A stretch of DNA of 64,000 nt from positions 1 through 64,000 of the forward strand of contig CACHOJ010000006.1 in assembly GCA_902581405.1 (NCBI GenBank), in the 5' to 3' direction. The notes below the pieces were generated by a model that saw only the letters and a list, made by a program, of their open reading frames with translations, made no database searches and had not been told where the DNA came from. This DNA comes from an uncultured Pelagibacteraceae bacterium. Lineage in GTDB: Bacteria > Pseudomonadota > Alphaproteobacteria > Pelagibacterales > Pelagibacteraceae. The translations under genes were made by a program, and so were the position numbers. This document shows positions 44,716-53,812 of the stretch, in pieces (position 1 is the first letter of the stretch; the number at the start of each line of letters is the position of its first letter).

Positions 44716-45276
44716 TTAATTATTATTAACTGTACTTGAAAATAAATCTAATTTTTTATCAATTAAGATGCTTAGAGAGTCAATAATATTATTGGTAATT
44801 GAGTCCAAGTGAACTTGTTCGTCCTCATTAAAATCGTTCAAAACATAGTCAGAAACAGATATTTTACTCTCTGGTTTGCCTATACCGATACGAACTCTTG
44901 AATATTCCTTCCCAATAAATTTATCAATCGATGCAATACCGTTATGACCTGCACTTGAACCACCAAACTTAGCTTTTATTTTACCAAACTCCACATCTAA
45001 GTCATCATGGAACACAATTACATCTTCAGCATCTATTTTAAAGTATTCAAGTAATTCTCTAATACATATTCCAGAATTATTCATGAATGTTAATGGTTTG
45101 ATTGCATATATTTTCTTATCACCTATATTTCCTGTAGTTAGCAGTCCTTTAAACTTAGGTTTTTGTTTTGATAATCCAAACTTTTGATTTATGGCATCTA
45201 CGATTTTAAAACCAATGTTGTGTCTATTATTCTGACTATTTGGAGTCGGATTTCCTAAACCAACAAGTAACAACAT
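44716..45276 (-). CDS. pth: Peptidyl-tRNA hydrolase
   Basis: A 186-residue enzyme that recycles peptidyl-tRNAs. LLVGLGNPTPNSQNNRHNIGFKIVDAI contains the catalytic His, KPLTFMNNSGICIRELLEYF the family signature, HDDLDVEFGKIKAKFGGSSAGHNGIASI the central motif. It sits between rplY and ychF in the same order as in many alphaproteobacteria. Confidence 0.96.
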   Translation of the reverse strand: MLLLVGLGNPTPNSQNNRHNIGFKIVDAINQKFGLSKQKPKFKGLLTTGNIGDKKIYAIKPLTFMNNSGICIRELLEYFKIDAEDVIVFHDDLDVEFGKIKAKFGGSSAGHNGIASIDKFIGKEYSRVRIGIGKPESKISVSDYVLNDFNEDEQVHLDSITNNIIDSLSILIDKKLDLFSSTVNNN

Positions 45277-45312
45277 ATCAAATTAAATTTTGAAAAGAAC
45301 TTTCACTATTTA

Positions 45313-46029
45313 TTATTTTTTCTCTGATGAAGATTTATCTTCTTCTTTAGATTTATCACCTTCTGCTTTATCTACCTCAGTTGAAGCTTTTTCTCCACTA
45401 TCAGCACCTGCTTCAACTCCCTCTTTTGCTTCTCCTTCTCCTGTCTCTGCTGGTTTCTCAGGTTCTTTAACAACTGTAGGAGCTGCAACCGTCGCAATCA
45501 CAAAATCTCTTCCTTGAATAGTTGGGGTTACATTTTCTGGCAAATTAATAGATGAGATTTTTATACTTGTTCCTATATCTAATCCTTCCAAATCAACAAC
45601 GAGCTCAGTAGGAATATTTTCTGCAGGACATCTTAGCTCAACTTGACGCCTTACAATATTTAGAACACCTCCTCTTTTAAGTCCTGGGGATAATTCATTA
45701 TTTATAAATTTCACGGGTATTTCTAAAATAATTTTACCACCTTTTACAATTCTCATGAGATCAATATGGATTGGCTCATCAGTAACTGTATCGAAAGAAA
45801 TATTTCTTGTTAAAACCTTCTGTTCTTTACCATCTAGATTTATTGATATTACATTTGATAAAAAATTTTCTTTGTTAATTAAATTTTTAATTTCTTTAGT
45901 TGAGATTGTAATTTTCTGATTTGGATCTTCTCCACCATAAATTATTCCTGGAACATTACCATTATTTCTTAGGTCTTTTACTTGACCCTTGGTTTTAGTA
46001 TCTCTAATTATAGCTTGTATTGTGCTCAT
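45313..46029 (-). CDS. rplY: 50S ribosomal protein L25 (Ctc form)
   Basis: A 238-residue long-form L25 that binds 5S rRNA. The N-terminal domain holds TKGQVKDLRNNGNVPGIIYGGEDPNQKI, and the Ctc extension includes PIHIDLMRIVKGGKIILEIPVKFINNELSPGLKRGGVLNIVRRQVEL. The last 50 residues (EKPAETGEGEAKEGVEAGADSGEKASTEVDKAEGDKSKEEDKSSSEKK) are a low-complexity acidic/Lys tail, probably disordered. The serine/proline-rich plus-strand ORF opposite (45290-45517) is its shadow. Confidence 0.95.
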   Translation of the reverse strand: MSTIQAIIRDTKTKGQVKDLRNNGNVPGIIYGGEDPNQKITISTKEIKNLINKENFLSNVISINLDGKEQKVLTRNISFDTVTDEPIHIDLMRIVKGGKIILEIPVKFINNELSPGLKRGGVLNIVRRQVELRCPAENIPTELVVDLEGLDIGTSIKISSINLPENVTPTIQGRDFVIATVAAPTVVKEPEKPAETGEGEAKEGVEAGADSGEKASTEVDKAEGDKSKEEDKSSSEKK

Positions 46030-46071
46030 AAATTGCTGGTTTTTAACTGATGTATGGTAATTTTACAAGAG

Positions 46072-47004
46072 TTATTTAAATAGATCTGAAACAGATGTCG
46101 AATTAGAAATCCTCTTTATAGCTTCAGCTAACAATACTGATATTGATAATACCTCAATATTTCGCGCTTTTTTAAATTTATCTGAACTGTCTATGCTGTC
46201 AGTAATTACTAAATTTTTAATTTTTGAATTTTTAATATTTTTTACCGCATCTCCACTAAAAACGCCGTGAGTAGCATACACATGAACTTCTCTGGCACCT
46301 CTTTTTAGCAATGCATCTGCTGCATTTACTATAGTTCCTCCTGAATCAATTATATCATCAGTCAGGATACAAACTTTATTTTTAACATTTCCAATAACAT
46401 TCATAACTTGTGATTTACCTGGGCTTGGTCTTCTTTTATCAACTATTGCCAAACCAACATCTAATTTTTTTCCTAATGCTCTTGCTCTTTCCACTCCTCC
46501 TACATCAGGCGCAACACAAATTAAATTTTTATTTTTTATTTTTCTTTTTATGTGCTTAGCAAAAATTGGCGTAGCAAATAAGTTATCTACTGGAATATCA
46601 AAAAATCCTTGAATTTGTCCAGCATGTAAATCTACAGTTACTACTCTGTCAGCACCTGCATTAGTTATCAAGTTAGAGACTAATTTTGCAGATATAGATG
46701 TTCTCGGCACAACTTTTCGATCTTGTCTTGCATAACCAAAATATGGTATTACTGCAGTTATATTTTTTGCTGATGATCTTCTTAGTGCATCGATGCACAA
46801 AAGTAATTCCATCAAATTATCATTTGCTGGTGAAGAAACTGATTGAATAATAAAAATACTATTTCCTCTTATATTTTCATTAATTTCGATATATATCTCC
46901 CCATCAGAAAATTTTCTAATACTAGTGTTAACTAATTTATTTTTAAGATTTTTAGAGATTTTACTACTTAACTGTTTGTTGCTATTTCCAGTGAGAATCT
47001 TCAT
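46072..47004 (-). CDS. prs: Ribose-phosphate pyrophosphokinase
   Basis: PRPP synthase, 310 residues, for nucleotide, histidine and tryptophan synthesis. [15 protein letters not shown] begins the N-terminal half; [26 protein letters not shown] is the ATP site, [24 protein letters not shown] the metal site and [21 protein letters not shown] the ribose-5-phosphate loop. It precedes rplY with 42 nt between. Confidence 0.97.
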   Translation of the reverse strand: MKILTGNSNKQLSSKISKNLKNKLVNTSIRKFSDGEIYIEINENIRGNSIFIIQSVSSPANDNLMELLLCIDALRRSSAKNITAVIPYFGYARQDRKVVPRTSISAKLVSNLITNAGADRVVTVDLHAGQIQGFFDIPVDNLFATPIFAKHIKRKIKNKNLICVAPDVGGVERARALGKKLDVGLAIVDKRRPSPGKSQVMNVIGNVKNKVCILTDDIIDSGGTIVNAADALLKRGAREVHVYATHGVFSGDAVKNIKNSKIKNLVITDSIDSSDKFKKARNIEVLSISVLLAEAIKRISNSTSVSDLFK

Positions 47005-47018
47005 TATTTGAGAATAAT

Positions 47019-47771
47019 CTATTTAATCATAATTACAGAAATATTTCTACCATAATCATTTAATTTATTTTTTAAAGATTTTCTTGCGCTAAAAAAATTG
47101 TTACTTGTTTTATAAGTATCTTTTTTGATAATTTCAACGTTTTTCACACCTAAATTCAAAAAGTTTTGTCTGATATATCCATTCAAGCTAAAATAAATTT
47201 TATTATTTTTATAATTAAAAAATTTTTTATTAGATTTTTCTTTGGTAATGAACTTATTTAAGAAATCTCTCTTTACTTCATAGTTCTTATTGCTAATACA
47301 AGGGCCTACTACAACTATCAAATCTTTAAAATTACTACCCTTGATTTTGAACTCTTTTAAAGTTGTGGATACTATTTTTTTGAATGCACCCCTCCATCCA
47401 GCATGAATTGCACTTATCAAATTATTAACAGGGTCATAGATTAAAATTGGTGCACAATCTGCTGTAAGAATACCTAAAGCAATACCCTTTCTATCTGTTA
47501 ACAATGAGTCACCCTCTAATCTTTTTTTAGGAATTTTGCTTATTTTATGAACAATATTACTATGGATCTGATTTAAAAGGACTAGGTTGTTCTTACTACA
47601 GCCTATTTTCTTACAAACCTTTTCTATATTCTTTGTGATATCTTTAATTTTATCATTAGATCCAAAACCACAGTTTAAACTCTTATAAATACCTTTTGAG
47701 ACGCCACCCTGTCGGTCAAAAAAACCATGTCTAATATTTTTAAATTTGATCAGCTTTTTTGACTTAATCAT
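47019..47771 (-). CDS. pgeF: Purine nucleoside phosphorylase/laccase-domain protein (PgeF/YfiH)
   Basis: A 250-residue protein of the YfiH family. [32 protein letters not shown], the metal triad regions [19 protein letters not shown] and [20 protein letters not shown], and [12 protein letters not shown] are all present. Members act on purine nucleosides or edit muropeptide precursors; the older laccase name is doubtful. It overlaps the MidA-like gene by 1 bp. Confidence 0.9.
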   Translation of the reverse strand: MIKSKKLIKFKNIRHGFFDRQGGVSKGIYKSLNCGFGSNDKIKDITKNIEKVCKKIGCSKNNLVLLNQIHSNIVHKISKIPKKRLEGDSLLTDRKGIALGILTADCAPILIYDPVNNLISAIHAGWRGAFKKIVSTTLKEFKIKGSNFKDLIVVVGPCISNKNYEVKRDFLNKFITKEKSNKKFFNYKNNKIYFSLNGYIRQNFLNLGVKNVEIIKKDTYKTSNNFFSARKSLKNKLNDYGRNISVIMIK

Positions 47772-48853
47772 TATTCAAAACCAAAAAAATTGTTATTATT
47801 GAATTTATATCCAAATATCACTTTAAAAAGTTTACCCATTTGTTTTTCTTCAAGAAGTCGAGTTAATGTTTCTGACATATATTTTTTTTGTTTTTTTGTC
47901 ATTTTTCTTTCTAAAATTTGAGCTCTTTTGATTATCCCCATTCTCTCAAGGAAAAATTTCTGACTGACAATATTGGTTACTTTAAGGTTATTTTGAACAA
48001 AAAACTCTTTTAATAAACTGAAATTTACCAGCGAGGTTATGTCGGCTTTGCCAAGATTCCTGAACATATTTTCCATTGAAATTTTTTTATTATCCATAAC
48101 AGCCTGTATAGTATTTAAGTTTCTGCTTGTTGAATAACCATAATCAATTAACAGAATACCCCCTGTGAGTTCAGAAATTTTTTTTATTATTTTGCTTAAT
48201 TCTAAAAATCCTTTTTTTGGAAATTCAATAAATTTTAGTTTTTCTAATGTTTTGAAAGATCTGACTTGATCTCTATCTTGATTATTACCTGTTATAAAAA
48301 TTTCAGAAATATTATCTTTACTTTCAAAAGTAAAACATTTTTCAAAAAATTGGTTATTTTTGTTAGTAAATTGTTTAATCGGGATTGCATCAAAAAATTC
48401 ATTTCCAAAAAAAATAACTGGTCCATTATTAATTGAATTAAAGTTTGTAATCCATTTTACTTTTTTATTATTTATTTTTTTTTTTTGTAATTTTTTTAAA
48501 AAATTACTCTTTTCATATAAATAAATCTTTGTAGCTTTGTTAATTTCAGGAAAACTTTTTAATGTATTTATTAAAATCTTTGTTAAACTGCCATCTCCAG
48601 GCCCCAGTTCTATAAAATTAAATTTTTTTGGTTTGCCCATTTTTTCCCAAGTTGAAATTAACCATATAGTTATAATTTCTGAAAAGAGATTTGATATAGT
48701 TGGAGATGTTATAAAATCTCCATTTTCTCCAAATGGATCTTTACTTGTGTAATAACCTACTTTTGGTTCATAAAGAACTTTTTCAACAAATTCATCAACT
48801 GGTATTGGACTCTTTAATTTAATGTTAAATATTTTGTTATGTATTTTTGTCAT
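47771..48853 (-). CDS. SAM-dependent methyltransferase, MidA/NDUFAF7 family
   Basis: A 360-residue protein. FVEKVLYEPKVGYYTSKDPFGENGDFITSPTISNLFSEIITIWLI is the family signature, and FNFIELGPGDGSLTKILINTL the SAM-binding loop, with VIFFGNEFFDAIPIKQF further on. NDUFAF7/MidA methylates an arginine of a complex I subunit during assembly; by family this one may do the same for the bacterial NADH dehydrogenase, which is not in the window. Overlaps lgt by 17 bp. Confidence 0.88.
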   Translation of the reverse strand: MTKIHNKIFNIKLKSPIPVDEFVEKVLYEPKVGYYTSKDPFGENGDFITSPTISNLFSEIITIWLISTWEKMGKPKKFNFIELGPGDGSLTKILINTLKSFPEINKATKIYLYEKSNFLKKLQKKKINNKKVKWITNFNSINNGPVIFFGNEFFDAIPIKQFTNKNNQFFEKCFTFESKDNISEIFITGNNQDRDQVRSFKTLEKLKFIEFPKKGFLELSKIIKKISELTGGILLIDYGYSTSRNLNTIQAVMDNKKISMENMFRNLGKADITSLVNFSLLKEFFVQNNLKVTNIVSQKFFLERMGIIKRAQILERKMTKKQKKYMSETLTRLLEEKQMGKLFKVIFGYKFNNNNFFGFE

Positions 48854-49610
48854 TTCTATTAAAATAAATGATAAATCCAGTCAAAACCATTATTGCGCTT
48901 AAAAATATTCCCATACTAATATTTCCAAAAAGGTATCCGATGTGTTTATCTGGTTCTCTAAAAAATTCTGAGCTAATTCTAAAGCATCCGTAAATTATCA
49001 AAAACATGATAGAGCATTTTCCAACTTTATAATTTTTGTTAAAAAAAAATAAATTCATTAATATAAACAAAACTATTCCCTCCAGGAAAGCCTCATATAA
49101 TTGAGATGGGTGTCTTAATTTATTATCATAACTTGGAAAATAAACTCCCCAATTAGAATTTGTGACTTTTCCTACCAATTCTCCGTTAACAAAATTAGAA
49201 ATTCTTCCAAGAAAAATTCCTATTGGAGCGGTTATTGCGACTAAATCTAAAAAAATATAAATATCTTCATTTTTTTTTTTTGAAAATAAGTATGTAGAAA
49301 AAATTACACCAATTACTCCTCCATGAAATGACATGCCACCATTCCATATAATCAAAATTTCAATTGGATTACTCAAAAAATATGTAAAATTGTAAAAAAT
49401 TACATAGCCTAACCTGCCTCCAATTATAATTCCAATTATTAAATATGAGATGTAATCTTCAAAAAATTTTCCAATAATATCATTTTTAATGAGTATTTTT
49501 TTACAATATATCCAACCAAAAATAATGCCAAAAATATATGCTAATGAATACCACCTTATACCAAAAGAAAATACCTCAAATGCGACTGGGTCAAAATTAT
49601 TAGTAAACAT
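48837..49610 (-). CDS. lgt: Prolipoprotein diacylglyceryl transferase
   Basis: A 257-residue inner membrane enzyme that attaches diacylglycerol to the lipobox cysteine. RWYSLAYIFGIIFGWIYCKK is the N-terminus, GGRLGYVIFYN and GMSFHGGVIGVIF hold the catalytic region, and FLGRISNFVNGELVGKVTNSNWGVYFP the Lgt signature with the essential Arg. Seven helices are visible. It heads the minus-strand run lgt-midA-pgeF-prs-rplY-pth-ychF. Confidence 0.96.
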   Translation of the reverse strand: MFTNNFDPVAFEVFSFGIRWYSLAYIFGIIFGWIYCKKILIKNDIIGKFFEDYISYLIIGIIIGGRLGYVIFYNFTYFLSNPIEILIIWNGGMSFHGGVIGVIFSTYLFSKKKNEDIYIFLDLVAITAPIGIFLGRISNFVNGELVGKVTNSNWGVYFPSYDNKLRHPSQLYEAFLEGIVLFILMNLFFFNKNYKVGKCSIMFLIIYGCFRISSEFFREPDKHIGYLFGNISMGIFLSAIMVLTGFIIYFNRNDKNT

Positions 49611-49660
49611 TAATATAATTTATTATAAGTTAGTAAATATAATTCTGTTAAATAATTATT

Positions 49661-49903
49661 ATGTCAAAATCAAGGTTCGTATTTGATAAATTCGCAAAGC
49701 TAATTGAACAAGGTTTAATTAACTACAAAGATATTTCTGATGAGATAATATCTATACTTAAATCTAAAAGAGACGAAATTGTATTTAAAATGAAATTAGC
49801 AAGCAAAGAAGAGGTTGAAATTTTAAACAAAAGAATAAGCATTCTTGAAAAAAAGTTACAAGAGAAAAAAAAAAGAAAAAAAACTAGTAAGGTAAAGAAA
49901 TAG
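49661..49903 (+). CDS. ubiK: UbiK-like accessory factor (BMFP domain)
   Basis: An 80-residue amphipathic coiled-coil protein: KFAKLIEQGLINYKDISDEIISILKSKRDEIVFKMKLASKEEVEILNKRISILEKKLQEKKKRKKTSKVKK. The family (YqiC/BMFP) aids aerobic ubiquinone synthesis with UbiJ and binds membranes. The lysine-rich C-terminus overlaps the convergent histidine kinase gene by 20 bp. It lies 50 bp from the divergent lgt, as in many alphaproteobacteria. Confidence 0.8.
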   Translation: MSKSRFVFDKFAKLIEQGLINYKDISDEIISILKSKRDEIVFKMKLASKEEVEILNKRISILEKKLQEKKKRKKTSKVKK

Positions 49904-51200
49904 TTACTTTAAGACCTCCCAATCTCGATTTATTAAATTTAATATCTCCACCATGAGATTTCACAATATCAGATGAGATTGATAATCCTAAACCAACACT
50001 TGATTTAGAATCAGATCTACTTTTATCTACTTTATAAAATGGTTTAGTAATATTTTGAAATTCTGATTTATCTACTCCTGGACCATCATCATCTATTGAA
50101 ATAAGAATAATTGAGTTTTTTTTTTCTGAATTTACTGAAATTTTTTTTGCATATTTAACTGAATTGTCTAATAAATTATTAATACATCTTGTAATAAGGT
50201 TTTTTCTGCCGTTAAAATAAATTTTCTTTGCTATTTTTTTCTCAATATTTTTATTATCATATTTAGAAACTATTTCATCTAGAAGTTCAGAAATATTAAA
50301 TGTTTCGGTTTTGTCTTGAGCTCCTGTGCTTGTAAACTGGAGATATTCATTCAGCATTTTTTCCATTTCATCAACATCTTTTGATATTTTTTCCGATAGA
50401 TCTTTGTCTTTTATTATCGCAAGCTGTAGTTTAATTCTTGTCAAAGGTGTTCTTAAATCATGACTAATACCAGACAACATTTCAGATCTTTGATTTAAAT
50501 GTCTAAGAATCCTTTTTCTCATTTTTTCAAATTCAAGACCAGCTTTTCTTATTTCTAAAGCACCAGATGGTCTAAACTCCTCAATCTCCTCGCCTCTACC
50601 AAATCTTTCTGATGCTTGTGCAAGTTTTGTTATTGGTCTTGTTTGATTTTTGAGGAAAATCATTGCAACTGCTATCATTAAAATCGCAGGAACTGTTATC
50701 CAAAAAGCAAATATCCTTATTGATGATGCCTGAATTCTTTCTTTAGGAAAGAATATTTGCAAAACCCCATCTCTAAATTTAATTCTTAAATCTACAACTT
50801 CTTTATAAGAAATAGTATTAAACCAGTGTTCTCCAATTTTAGGTTTTAATTCTCTCCTTAAAGTTCTGTCCATTGGACTGAACCATCTTTCAACTTTAAT
50901 ATCCGGTAGTTTTTCATCCTCTAAAAATCTAACAGAAAAACTAAAATTTTTATTATAAAGATCAGTAACTATTTTTTTATTATATTCATTCTCATTGTCA
51001 TAAATATCAATAATAGTAACTATTTCACTCACCAAAGCTCTTGTTAGTCCTTTGTTTGTCTTTATCCATAAACTATCAAAAAAAACTAAAGATATAGTGA
51101 TCTGTAAAATTACTATTGGTACTGCTACAATTAGTAATCCTCTATAAAATAACCGTTTAGGTAATATGTTTTTAAAAAATTTACTCAATCCAAAGAACAT
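49884..51200 (-). CDS. Sensor histidine kinase (EnvZ-like)
   Basis: A 438-residue membrane kinase. Two membrane helices (about residues 18-40 and 158-180) bracket a periplasmic sensor of about 110 residues. A HAMP domain follows (KNQTRPITKLAQASERFGRGEEIEEF), then GISHDLRTPLTRIKLQLAI with the phospho-His (about residue 248), and the ATPase motifs NLLDNSVKYAK, DDGPGVDKSE and SVGLGLSISSDIVKSHGGDI. It overlaps the response regulator gene by 20 bp. In SAR11 this pair is usually called EnvZ/OmpR. Confidence 0.9.
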   Translation of the reverse strand: MFFGLSKFFKNILPKRLFYRGLLIVAVPIVILQITISLVFFDSLWIKTNKGLTRALVSEIVTIIDIYDNENEYNKKIVTDLYNKNFSFSVRFLEDEKLPDIKVERWFSPMDRTLRRELKPKIGEHWFNTISYKEVVDLRIKFRDGVLQIFFPKERIQASSIRIFAFWITVPAILMIAVAMIFLKNQTRPITKLAQASERFGRGEEIEEFRPSGALEIRKAGLEFEKMRKRILRHLNQRSEMLSGISHDLRTPLTRIKLQLAIIKDKDLSEKISKDVDEMEKMLNEYLQFTSTGAQDKTETFNISELLDEIVSKYDNKNIEKKIAKKIYFNGRKNLITRCINNLLDNSVKYAKKISVNSEKKNSIILISIDDDGPGVDKSEFQNITKPFYKVDKSRSDSKSSVGLGLSISSDIVKSHGGDIKFNKSRLGGLKVTISLPY

Positions 51201-51858
51201 ATCCTTCTCCTCTTATAGTTTGTAGATATTTGGGATTTTTTGGATTTTCTTCAATTTTCTTTCTTAGTCTGGTGACGATCACATCAATTGATCTCTCTTT
51301 ACTTAAATCTATCAGGTCTGCAATTTCATCTCGTTGAAATATCTTTCCTGGAGAATTTATCATTTTGTCCAAAATCATTTTTTCAGTATTGTTAATTTTT
51401 AAACTTTGGTCTTTTTTGAAGATAAGTTGTTTTTTAAGATCAATTTTTATATCCCCAAATTCAATTATTCTCTTAATTTGTAATGATTTGGTTTTAGTCA
51501 GAATATTATTTATTCTTAAAATTAGCTCTTTGGGCTCAAATGGTTTTGTCAAATAATCATCTGCTCCTAACTCTAATCCCTCTATTCTCTCTGATGGTTC
51601 TCCTTTAGCAGTTAGTAGTAAAATTGGAGTATCAATTCTTTTTTTATGTTCATGAGTGAATTCTAATCCTGTTTTACCTGGCATCATTATATCTAATACT
51701 ATTAAATCAAATTTGACTATTTTAGTTTTTTCAATTGCTTCAATTGAATCTTTAGCAGTTGAAACAAGATAGTTATTTTGGTTAAGGTACTCTCTTACAA
51801 GATCTCTAATTCTATCATCATCATCAACTATTAATATATGAGCTTTAAATTTTTTCAT
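51181..51858 (-). CDS. OmpR-family response regulator
   Basis: A 225-residue two-domain regulator. The receiver has ILIVDDDDRIRDLVREYL with the acidic pocket, LIVLDIMMPGKTGLE carrying the phospho-Asp (about residue 56), and the Lys in YLTKPFEPKELILR. The DNA-binding winged helix is LIDLSKERSIDVIVTRLRKKIEENPKNPKYLQTIRGEGYVLW. It is encoded between the MarR and kinase genes, overlapping both. The MarR-OmpR order recalls the PetP-PetR pair of Rhodobacter. Confidence 0.93.
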   Translation of the reverse strand: MKKFKAHILIVDDDDRIRDLVREYLNQNNYLVSTAKDSIEAIEKTKIVKFDLIVLDIMMPGKTGLEFTHEHKKRIDTPILLLTAKGEPSERIEGLELGADDYLTKPFEPKELILRINNILTKTKSLQIKRIIEFGDIKIDLKKQLIFKKDQSLKINNTEKMILDKMINSPGKIFQRDEIADLIDLSKERSIDVIVTRLRKKIEENPKNPKYLQTIRGEGYVLWIE

Positions 51859-52288
51859 TGATAATTTTTTTTAGAACTTTGTCGAAACTTATAACCTCAT
51901 TGGACTCTGAACTTAAAAATGCATCATATATTCTTTTTTTTTGAGCAGAAAATATTTCATCAAAGATCTTTTTACCATTTTCAGTCAAATATACGTGCTT
52001 AACTCTGGTATCAACCTCATCCCTCTTGAATTCTATAGCATTAATTTCTACTAAATCATTTAATACTCTATTAAGACTTTGTTTAGTCACTTTAAGTTTT
52101 TTTAATAAAGTTGAAATAGTTATACCTTCATACAAAGAAATTAGATGTATTACTTTATTATGAGCAGTTCCCAATGCATGTTTGTCCAAAACCTTTTTGG
52201 CATCAGCGACAGTTTCTCTATATCCATTGAATATTTTTTCAATATATTCTTTTAATTGATGATCTTTAAGATATAAAAGTTTTTTCAT
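51845..52288 (-). CDS. MarR family transcriptional regulator
   Basis: A 147-residue winged helix-turn-helix protein. ALGTAHNKVIHLISLYEGITISTLLKKLKVTKQSLNRVLNDLVEINAIEFKRDEVDTRVKHVYLTENGKKIFDEIF covers the HTH and wing (about residues 38-112). Its stop overlaps the response regulator start by 14 bp, so all three regulators are one unit. It is divergent from ilvE. The ligand is unknown; PetP of Rhodobacter is a comparable MarR protein next to an OmpR-type PetR. Confidence 0.85.
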   Translation of the reverse strand: MKKLLYLKDHQLKEYIEKIFNGYRETVADAKKVLDKHALGTAHNKVIHLISLYEGITISTLLKKLKVTKQSLNRVLNDLVEINAIEFKRDEVDTRVKHVYLTENGKKIFDEIFSAQKKRIYDAFLSSESNEVISFDKVLKKIINEKI

Positions 52289-52302
52289 AATGGTAAGTTA
52301 TA

Positions 52303-52331
52303 TTGACATATTATATATACAAAGATATTTT
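52303..52331 (+). promoter_or_regulatory. Candidate sigma-70 promoter of ilvE
   Basis: TTGACA, a perfect -35, is followed after 17 bp by TATTTT (4 of 6). A start near 52338 would give a leader of about 12 nt before the ilvE ATG. The 61-bp spacer also has to hold the promoter of the divergent marR gene. Supported by the -35 only. Confidence 0.45.
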
Positions 52332-52349
52332 TTCTAAAAAATAAATCTA

Positions 52350-53231
52350 ATGATACCGTTCGATAAAAGAGAGGGAAAAATTTGGTACAATGGTGATCTT
52401 GTTGAATGGCAAGATGCCAAAGTGCATGTAATTAGTCATGGACTTCACTACGCTAGCCTAGTTTTTGAGGGGCTTAGAGTTTACGATGGTGAAATTTTTA
52501 AATTACAAGAACATACTGATAGATTATATCATTCAGCAAAAAGAATGGATATCACAATCCCTTATACAAAAGATGAAATTAATGCAGCATGTAATCAAAT
52601 AATAAAAATTCAAAATGTTCAGAATGGTTATGTAAGACCTTTCGCTTGGAGAGGTAGTGAAATGATGGGGGTATCAGCTCAAAAAACAAAAATTAATGTT
52701 GCAGTTGCCACTTGGGAGTGGGGAGATTATTTCGATCCTAAGTTGAAAACTGAGGGGATTAAATTAAATATTTCAAATTGGCGAAGACCTGCACCAAATA
52801 CCATTCCCTGGGACAGTAAAGCGGCTGGCTTATATATGATTTGTACACTTTCAAAACATGAAGCTGAAAGACAAGGGTATAGTGAGTCTTTAATGTTAGA
52901 CCATGAAAATAATGTTGCAGAGTCAACAAGTGCTAATATTTTTTTTAAAGATAAAAATGGAGAACTTCATACACCAATTCCAGACTCTTTCTTAAATGGA
53001 ATTACAAGACAAACTGTAATTGAGCTTGCGAAATCAAAAAATATTAAAGTACATGAAAGAAAAATAAAACCTGATGAACTTTCTAACTTTGAAGGATGTT
53101 TTTTAACAGGAACAGCTGCAGAAATTACTCCCATATCACAAATTGCTGAAAATAATTATGAAGTTTGTGATGTAATTTTAGATTTGTTGGACAGTTATGG
53201 AAAACTAGTTAGAAAAAAGAAAGCTGCTTAA
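52350..53231 (+). CDS. ilvE: Branched-chain amino acid aminotransferase
   Basis: A class IV PLP aminotransferase of 293 residues for the last step of Val, Leu and Ile synthesis. KIWYNGDLVEWQDAKVHVISHGLHYASLVFEGLRVYDGEIFKL is the N-terminal signature; WDSKAAGLYMICTLSKHEAERQGYSESLMLD holds the PLP lysine, and AESTSANIFFKDKNGELHTPIPDSFLNGITRQTVIELA the cofactor-binding C-terminal motif. It shares a TTAA stop palindrome with the convergent pgsA gene. Confidence 0.95.
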   Translation: MIPFDKREGKIWYNGDLVEWQDAKVHVISHGLHYASLVFEGLRVYDGEIFKLQEHTDRLYHSAKRMDITIPYTKDEINAACNQIIKIQNVQNGYVRPFAWRGSEMMGVSAQKTKINVAVATWEWGDYFDPKLKTEGIKLNISNWRRPAPNTIPWDSKAAGLYMICTLSKHEAERQGYSESLMLDHENNVAESTSANIFFKDKNGELHTPIPDSFLNGITRQTVIELAKSKNIKVHERKIKPDELSNFEGCFLTGTAAEITPISQIAENNYEVCDVILDLLDSYGKLVRKKKAA

Positions 53232-53812
53232 TCTTTATTATCTTCAGAAATAGCGTGATCAATCCCTTTTCTTAAATATTCATAAGCTGTATACAAAGTA
53301 AGGAAAGCAGAAAGCCATAATAAAATTATCCCAATAGTCTGAGCATTATAATCTTGGAAATTTATAATTTTATTTCCAGTGTCGCCTGTAAGCAAAATAG
53401 AAATTGAAAACATTTGGAGAAAAGTTTTTACTTTTGCTAAACTTGAAACAGGTAGTTTAACACTTCCTTTTGCCAAAAATTCTCTTAAACCAGATATTAG
53501 TATCTCTCTTGTTAATATAATTATAGCAGCTATTACTTCATAATTTTTAATAGTTCCATCCATAACTAACAATATTAGTGCTGTTGCTACTATAATTTTA
53601 TCTGCAATTGGATCTAATAATTCACCAAGTTTAGACTCTTCTTTAAACATTCTGGCTAATAATCCATCTAAAAAATCTGTAAATGATGCGATTACAAATA
53701 AAGCAAATGGAATTACATCTCCATAAAAACCTGGTAAATAAAATGTAAAAACAAATATAGGGACAATTATAATTCTACCTATTGTTAGATAATTTGGAAT
53801 TTTGATTTTCAT
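53228..53812 (-). CDS. pgsA: CDP-diacylglycerol-glycerol-3-phosphate 3-phosphatidyltransferase
   Basis: A 194-residue membrane enzyme that makes phosphatidylglycerol phosphate. The catalytic motif is [28 protein letters not shown] (D-G-x2-A-R-x8-G-x3-D-x3-D, about residues 42-69). [21 protein letters not shown] is the N-terminal helix. It overlaps uvrC by 4 bp, the common uvrC-pgsA pairing. Confidence 0.94.
   Translation of the reverse strand: MKIKIPNYLTIGRIIIVPIFVFTFYLPGFYGDVIPFALFVIASFTDFLDGLLARMFKEESKLGELLDPIADKIIVATALILLVMDGTIKNYEVIAAIIILTREILISGLREFLAKGSVKLPVSSLAKVKTFLQMFSISILLTGDTGNKIINFQDYNAQTIGIILLWLSAFLTLYTAYEYLRKGIDHAISEDNKD

Noticed and set aside
45290-45517. Ser/Pro/Ala-rich plus-strand ORF of 75 residues
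   Set aside because: It is the complement of the low-complexity tail of L25, which is well supported on the minus strand.
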